Source: an uncultured Eubacteriales bacterium (GTDB lineage: Bacteria; Bacillota; Clostridia; Monoglobales; Firm-18). From it: a stretch of 12,292 nt of DNA. Positions 7,483 through 12,292 of this stretch are shown piece after piece (position 1 is the first letter of the stretch; every line of letters begins with the position of its first letter). Position numbers and translations under genes: made by a program. The stretch lies in contig CAJLYO010000029.1 in assembly GCA_905210885.1 (NCBI GenBank), positions 1 to 12,292 of the forward strand, given 5' to 3'. The notes below the pieces were generated by a model that saw only the letters and a program-made list of their open reading frames with translations, was not told where the DNA came from and ran no database searches.

Positions 7483-9012
7483 ATGAACAAACGCAAATGC
7501 ACTGCGGTGCTTGCCGCAATAATTCTTACAACAAGCATGAATACGTTTGCCGCAATAACAAGCTTTGGGCGGGGTTACGGCTTCGCCCCCGATGTAAGCG
7601 CCATGAAAAAAGCAGGCGCCGGCTTGGACGGCAAGGTTTTTGACGGAACCGAAATGCATACCGGGGACTATATTTTGCCTGAAGACGGCATAAAGAATTT
7701 TACGGATTATTATAACGGACTTAAAAACATGTATGTCTGGCAGGAGTATACGGAAAACGGCGAAAAAAATTATAAAAAGGTGTACGGCGGAACAGGTACC
7801 TTTGCCGGTGTATACACCTATGCCGAATGTGGCGGCGCACTGCACGACGGCAGTGCGTATATAACCGCTTTTACCAACCAGGCGATTACGGAAAACAAGG
7901 GCGGTCCTTATATTATTGCCGCGGCGGACGGCTATGTTTCCTACGGATATTACGATGTAGACCTAAAAGGATATAACAAGCTTACAATGCTGTTTTCAAG
8001 CTACAGTGAACTTCCGCAGCTAAAGCTTCAGTTGGTTCAGGGTAAGGCAGACGACAGCGACATTTGTGAAAAAAGCTTTGACCTTGCGGCAATTGAACCG
8101 TCCGGCTATGCAAAGCTGTTTGACAGCACCGAAACCGAAACGCCCATTATAAATAACGGTTTTTACAACAGCGAGAGCTCATACTATATCATAACTTATA
8201 TTTTGGACGGCAGAACGCAGAATATAAAGCATTCCCTGACTCTTTCAAAATATTCGGACGGCGCGGTTATCGGCGAGATACCTATGACGGAGCTTTCCGG
8301 AATTGATTTTGACGTTACAAGACCTATGGGTTTTCGCCTTGAGGCAACGGATAAGACGGAAAACAGTACTGTTGCAAAAATAGCTCTTGACGAATTTAAG
8401 CTTGAAAAAGTCCCGGCGCCTCTTGCTCTTGTTACAACACAGGAATCCCTTAAAAACGAAAAGATAAGCGCCGCCGGGGGAAAAGTTATATTTTCTTTTG
8501 ACAACACAATAGATAAAGATGCTCTTTCGGAAAACAGCATTTATGCAAAAGACGCTGACGGAAATACCGTTCCGGTAACCTTTAAAGCCGCCGGAAAACG
8601 CATACAGGCAACCTTTGGCGAGCTTAAGGTTAACTCAAAATACACGGTGTATTTTAACGAAATTATGCCGGCGGAGGGCAGTGCGTACACAGGCTCGATT
8701 GATATTTATACTTCGGATTACGCAAGTATTTTCGCCGCAAAAAAGCCTTCGGAAGGCAGTAATACCGCCGAAATTTCGATAAAAAACAACACGGCGGAGG
8801 AAAGAAGCTATGTTGTTTTGCTGACGGTATACAGTGACGGCAAAATGTTGCCCGGTGTGTATTATACCGGGGTAACCGTTCCCGGTGCCGGCAGCGTTAA
8901 AGCGGAAATAAAGGATATAAAGCTTCCCGTGGGCGGCACAGTGTCATATAAGACATACTTAATCGACAGCTTTAGACGCCTTGGCTGCGTTTCGGATTAT
9001 ATTGAATTTTGA
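7483..9012 (+). CDS. Secreted protein of unrecognised family, FGxGYGF type (paralogue 2)
   Basis: This is a tandem paralogue of the preceding gene, about 509 residues with the chosen start. A signal peptide (MNKRK, hydrophobic core, TFA-AI) is followed by SFGRGYGF. Then come NGLKNMYVWQ, VYGGTGTFAG, YYDVDLKGYNKLTML with LQLVQG, and IDFDVTRPMGFRL, all in the same order as in paralogue 1. It carries an extra Ig-like insert (about residues 327-410) that resembles Big_5/SbsA-type domains: GGKVIFSFDNTIDKDAL, then ENSIYAKDADG, then KYTVYFNEIM. A C-terminal beta module of about 85 residues ends in YLIDSFRRLGCVSDY. Three in-frame ATGs exist (7474, 7480, 7483). I prefer 7483 because AAGGA (7469-7473), which overlaps the upstream stop, is best spaced for it; 7480 is nearly as good. 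The gap to the upstream gene is about 12 bases, implying coupled translation. Its function is unknown. Confidence 0.85.
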   Translation: MNKRKCTAVLAAIILTTSMNTFAAITSFGRGYGFAPDVSAMKKAGAGLDGKVFDGTEMHTGDYILPEDGIKNFTDYYNGLKNMYVWQEYTENGEKNYKKVYGGTGTFAGVYTYAECGGALHDGSAYITAFTNQAITENKGGPYIIAAADGYVSYGYYDVDLKGYNKLTMLFSSYSELPQLKLQLVQGKADDSDICEKSFDLAAIEPSGYAKLFDSTETETPIINNGFYNSESSYYIITYILDGRTQNIKHSLTLSKYSDGAVIGEIPMTELSGIDFDVTRPMGFRLEATDKTENSTVAKIALDEFKLEKVPAPLALVTTQESLKNEKISAAGGKVIFSFDNTIDKDALSENSIYAKDADGNTVPVTFKAAGKRIQATFGELKVNSKYTVYFNEIMPAEGSAYTGSIDIYTSDYASIFAAKKPSEGSNTAEISIKNNTAEERSYVVLLTVYSDGKMLPGVYYTGVTVPGAGSVKAEIKDIKLPVGGTVSYKTYLIDSFRRLGCVSDYIEF

Positions 9013-9026
9013 CAGGGGGATTGGCA

Positions 9027-11735
9027 GTGAAAAAACAACTGACTGCATTGTTTTTGATACTGGCGGTTTTTATGCCGACAGGCGTTTTTGCCCAAAGCGC
9101 CGCCGTTATGTTTAGGGCGGACGAATCCTCCGTTGTAAGAACCCTTGACAAAAAGCTTTACGGCATAAATTTTGAATGGGGTGTTGACGGCGATGGCTCG
9201 GGGTACTTTATAGAGGACGCTGAAAGCTCAACAAAGCTTAATGATGCGTATATCCGGTGTTTTAAAAATAATCTTCCCTTTTCCCGTATGGCAGGCATGT
9301 CCGCAAACACAATGAAGTGGAAAAAGGCAATCGGTTCTTTTGCACAGCGCGAAGGGCAGACCTTTTGGCATTATCCTGCGGCAAAGCAGCGCTACGGACT
9401 TGTGGAATGGGCGGGGGGAAATCTGCGGATTGATCCTTACGGCGAATTTGCCTATACGGTAAATCTTGAGGATTTGGATAATCTTGCGGATTTGATACGA
9501 TTTTTGAAAATGACTCCCGACAACCCTAATGCCGTAGGTGAGGACGGAACAAACTGGGCTCAGCGCCGCGTTGATTTGGGAATTGAACAGCCTGTGCCCG
9601 TGCGCGTCTGGGAGCTCGGAAACGAGGTTGACGCTTCTCCGAAGGACGGCGGCTTCGGTTACGGTATCGACACTTACCTTCAAAGGTGTCAAAGGGCAAT
9701 TTCAATTATAAAATCTCTTGACACCGAAACAAAAATATCCGTTCAGGTTAAAAGCGACTACTGGGTCGGAGATTGGCAGAACTGGCACAGAACGCTTTTA
9801 CAAAATATCGGTAATGACATTGATTATATAAGCGTTCACCAGTATTATTCGTGGGATGACGTAAAGGTTGACAATAATAACTGTTATCGGGTTCTGAAGG
9901 AGGATATACAAAAATATACCGGAAGTGACAGAATTAAGGTATATGTTTCGGAACATTCCGTAAGCCCTCCTGTGAAAACTTGGGAGAATTCCTTTGAGTA
10001 TATGCTCCCCCACACGATGGGCGGAACTCTTGCCACCGCCGAATTTTTCTTGAAAGCGGCATCGGAGCCTCTTATAGCCATGGCGACGTACCACACAACG
10101 CAAAGTGCGTCATGGGTTACGGCGTACGAGTTTAAAGGCGAGGTTAAGCTTGCCGCACCGGGACATCTGCTCCGAATGATGAACAAGTATTTTACGGGCG
10201 ATTTTCTGTCGTCAAGCCTGACAGGCGGTACGGAAGGTCTGTTTGCCGGGGCGGTAAAAACCGATGACGGGCTAAACGTTATGCTTGTAAACCGCGGCAG
10301 CTTACCGCAGACATTCAATTTTGATTTTAACAAAAGCTACAATTTAAACAGCTGTTCGTATATTACGGCGGCTTCAAACGAGGCGGATAATTTTCAGCTT
10401 GTAAATGAAAATACGGGTTATACCGATATTGATAAACAGGAAATAACATGTGTGTATGACAAGGCGGAAAATGCGGCGGATATAAAGTCTTACACCGTAT
10501 CGCCCTATACCGTAATGTTTCTTAATTTAAAAGAAGTAAAACAAACCGTGTCCAACGACTTTGAAGGCTATAGCCTTGCCCAAAGCTATAACAGCTCAAG
10601 CTTTACCGATGAAGAAGATCAGGGCGTTTCGGGCAACTATTACAACGCGGTTATAAATAACGGCGCAAGAGCCGACGGCGACTATTCGGGCAGTGTGTAT
10701 GAAAACGGTGTGTACGAGGCAAATGCGGCAAAAAACATCTGGGTTTATAACGATTTAAACCGCCGTGTTTACGGGGGTCTTAAGGGTTATACGGGCTATG
10801 TTTATCCCGATGACGTTAACTGTTCTCACAACCGCTGGAATCACCGTCTTGACGTAAAAAGCGTTGCAAACGGTACGAATAAGGCTTTGGTCTTTCTGCC
10901 GGCTCAGCGTGATGACAAAAACGTTGTTTCAAGCTTCGGTTTTGACAACATAGATATGTCGCAGGGCGGAATTTTAAAGGCGGATTTGGCATTTTTCAAG
11001 GATTTGCCCGAGGCAAAAATTGTCTATACCGCAAATCCGAAAAGCCTGTATTCAACGGAAAAAACATTTGAGGTTGTGAAGCTTTCCGCGGCAAACGCCG
11101 CCTCGCGTACGGCGGACGTAATATTTGACGGCATAAAAATCGGCTCTGTTTCCGTTCCGGAATCCACAAACAGCTACACGCCGTACCGTGTGGAATATGC
11201 ATTTTCGGACAGCACGCATAAAATGCACCGGCTGACCGTTACCGACATTAAAACCGGCGAGACCGCTGCCGATTCCGGCTGGCGCATAAACGCCAATACG
11301 GATTTTTTTGAAAGCGGAGTTTTCGGGGTAAGGGTAACGCTTTCAACTCTCAGGCGCTCCGAGCCGAGAATGTACCTTGATAATATAAGCTATTTAAACA
11401 CGGCGCAGGATACCGGCGGGGATATATCCTATATCTATGCCTACAGAAGCGGAAAGCAGTATACAACTCCGAGGGATAATTTTTATGCGTACACCGAAAA
11501 AAACTCCGGAAAACTGTTTGTTTGCGTCAATAACAAAAAGATTTCAACAAGATACTGCATAATATACGGCGAGTATGACGAAGACGGCAGGCTGATTTTT
11601 ACGCAGACAATGAAGTCCGTAAATAATGATATAACCACACGCGGCGGAGCATACGGCGTTTTGCTTATGGTAAACAATACGGCGAAAATTAAGCCTATGT
11701 GCGAAAGTCTGCGGATAGATTACAGGGGGGAATGA
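9027..11735 (+). CDS. Secreted clan GH-A glycosidase-like protein (arabinofuranosidase/GH51-like) with C-terminal beta modules
   Basis: With a GTG start at 9027 the protein has 902 residues and a standard signal peptide (MKKQ, hydrophobic core, VFA-QS). GGGGGA lies 6 bases before this start; a TTG at 9009 is a poor alternative. Residues of about 30-410 fit a TIM-barrel glycosidase: KLYGINFEWG at strand 1, WELGNEVD (195-202) with Glu200 as probable acid/base, SVHQYY (269-274), and VYVSEHS (305-311) with Glu309 as probable nucleophile. The 109-residue spacing is normal for clan GH-A. GH51 is the nearest in feel, but GH39 or GH79 cannot be excluded. A beta domain ending near 504 follows. Residues of about 510-792 then show the same block order as the two preceding secreted proteins (NIWVYN, VYGGLKGYTG, FDNIDMSQGG, LDNISY). 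The last 100 residues form another beta module (IIYGEYDEDGRLIF). It is a probable extracellular enzyme with an uncertain substrate. Confidence 0.82.
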   Translation: MKKQLTALFLILAVFMPTGVFAQSAAVMFRADESSVVRTLDKKLYGINFEWGVDGDGSGYFIEDAESSTKLNDAYIRCFKNNLPFSRMAGMSANTMKWKKAIGSFAQREGQTFWHYPAAKQRYGLVEWAGGNLRIDPYGEFAYTVNLEDLDNLADLIRFLKMTPDNPNAVGEDGTNWAQRRVDLGIEQPVPVRVWELGNEVDASPKDGGFGYGIDTYLQRCQRAISIIKSLDTETKISVQVKSDYWVGDWQNWHRTLLQNIGNDIDYISVHQYYSWDDVKVDNNNCYRVLKEDIQKYTGSDRIKVYVSEHSVSPPVKTWENSFEYMLPHTMGGTLATAEFFLKAASEPLIAMATYHTTQSASWVTAYEFKGEVKLAAPGHLLRMMNKYFTGDFLSSSLTGGTEGLFAGAVKTDDGLNVMLVNRGSLPQTFNFDFNKSYNLNSCSYITAASNEADNFQLVNENTGYTDIDKQEITCVYDKAENAADIKSYTVSPYTVMFLNLKEVKQTVSNDFEGYSLAQSYNSSSFTDEEDQGVSGNYYNAVINNGARADGDYSGSVYENGVYEANAAKNIWVYNDLNRRVYGGLKGYTGYVYPDDVNCSHNRWNHRLDVKSVANGTNKALVFLPAQRDDKNVVSSFGFDNIDMSQGGILKADLAFFKDLPEAKIVYTANPKSLYSTEKTFEVVKLSAANAASRTADVIFDGIKIGSVSVPESTNSYTPYRVEYAFSDSTHKMHRLTVTDIKTGETAADSGWRINANTDFFESGVFGVRVTLSTLRRSEPRMYLDNISYLNTAQDTGGDISYIYAYRSGKQYTTPRDNFYAYTEKNSGKLFVCVNNKKISTRYCIIYGEYDEDGRLIFTQTMKSVNNDITTRGGAYGVLLMVNNTAKIKPMCESLRIDYRGE

Positions 11736-11736
11736 A

Positions 11737-12292
11737 ATGACGGCAAAATCAATACGCACTGCGGCATGCGCCCTGTGCCTTTGCCTTGCTTTAGGCTCCT
11801 TCGGCGTTTATGCCGACGAGCCTAAAAGCGTAAATGTTTATGTTGACGAAAGTAAAGTTGTAAAGCGCATAGACCGTACTATGTACGGTATTAACTACGA
11901 ATGGGGCGGCACCGAACCGTCAACCATGCTTTTAAAAGCCGGAACAACCGAAGTTAATCCGGACTACGCCGAATGCTTTGACGGAGTTTTGCCTCAGGGA
12001 CGTGCTGCCGGCATGAGCGCAAACAGGCTGTTCTGGAAGGGCGCAATCGGAAGCCTTGAGGACAGAACTCTGCAGAAATTCTGGTATTTTGCGCCCAAAA
12101 AGCAAACATTGGGACCTGTAGAGTGGTTTAAGGCAAATATGTCCGTAGAGGAGGACACAGCGTTTATATACGCGGTAAATCTGTATGATACTCAGGAAAA
12201 TATTGCGGACTTGGTTGAATTTTTAAGCGGTGACGGAACCGTTAACTATAACGGCGGCGTTGACTGGGCGGCAAAGCGCAAAGCCTTGGGGC
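11737..12292 (+). CDS. Secreted clan GH-A glycosidase-like protein, tandem paralogue (partial, cut by window end)
   Basis: The open frame runs off the right edge after 185 codons. It begins with a signal peptide (MTAKSIRT, hydrophobic core, VYA-DE) and continues as a close paralogue of the preceding enzyme: VVKRIDRTMYGINYEWG, AAGMSANRLFWKGAIGS, GPVEWFKANM, and ENIADLVEFL followed by DWAAKR, all in the same order and with few gaps. By eye, roughly half of aligned positions in the best blocks are identical. The catalytic glutamates lie beyond the window, so activity cannot be judged. The ATG is one base after the upstream stop, with six Gs (11725-11730) as the ribosome binding site, implying translational coupling. 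It differs from its neighbour in the region after YEWG, so substrate preference may have diverged. Confidence 0.85.
   Translation, partial: MTAKSIRTAACALCLCLALGSFGVYADEPKSVNVYVDESKVVKRIDRTMYGINYEWGGTEPSTMLLKAGTTEVNPDYAECFDGVLPQGRAAGMSANRLFWKGAIGSLEDRTLQKFWYFAPKKQTLGPVEWFKANMSVEEDTAFIYAVNLYDTQENIADLVEFLSGDGTVNYNGGVDWAAKRKALG

Noticed and set aside
9009..9026. TTG start for the glycosidase-like gene
   Set aside because: It would overlap the upstream stop codon and add residues ahead of the normal signal peptide. The GTG at 9027 has a ribosome binding site at the right distance.

Overview
The window looks like a polysaccharide-utilisation locus from a Gram-positive anaerobe, most likely a member of the Clostridia. 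This is inferred from AGGAGG-type ribosome binding sites, a lipoprotein solute-binding protein with a CUT1-type ABC importer that lacks its own ATPase, secreted proteins ending in a beta-rich module of a type common in clostridial secreted enzymes, and moderate GC content judged by eye. All nine genes lie on the + strand and are tightly packed. There is no non-coding stretch above about 145 bases, and I see no RNA gene, insertion sequence or CRISPR array.

Layout. Bases 1-143 hold a terminator-like hairpin, a 19-bp palindrome and a well-formed promoter. A first transcription unit (144-2822) encodes a DMT/EamA-family membrane transporter and a cytoplasmic heparinase II/III-family protein (probable uronate-polysaccharide or oligosaccharide lyase). 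Bases 2823-2932 carry the same 19-bp palindrome on the opposite strand, followed by a second promoter. From 2933 to the right edge runs a probable second long operon. It holds a lipoprotein sugar-binding protein and two ABC permeases (2933-6120), two tandem secreted proteins of a family I do not recognise (6163-9012), and two tandem secreted clan GH-A glycosidase-like proteins with arabinofuranosidase (GH51-like) features. The last of these is cut by the window end.

How the parts may work together (inference). The secreted glycosidase-like enzymes and the two secreted modular proteins would act on a polymer outside the cell. The ABC importer would bring in released oligosaccharides, and the cytoplasmic heparinase II/III protein would cleave uronate-containing oligosaccharides inside. 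The DMT protein would move a related small solute. The substrate cannot be fixed from sequence; a uronate- and arabinose-bearing plant polymer such as pectin side chains or arabinogalactan is one possibility.

The two most notable observations are regulatory and architectural. First, a perfect 19-bp palindrome sits at nearly identical distance (centre about -66/-67) upstream of both promoters, which points to one shared, probably activating, regulator. Second, the two unrecognised secreted proteins appear to share a roughly 250-300-residue module with the C-terminal half of the adjacent glycosidase-like protein, and all three end in a similar short beta module. This suggests a locally amplified, undescribed carbohydrate-binding or carbohydrate-active module.
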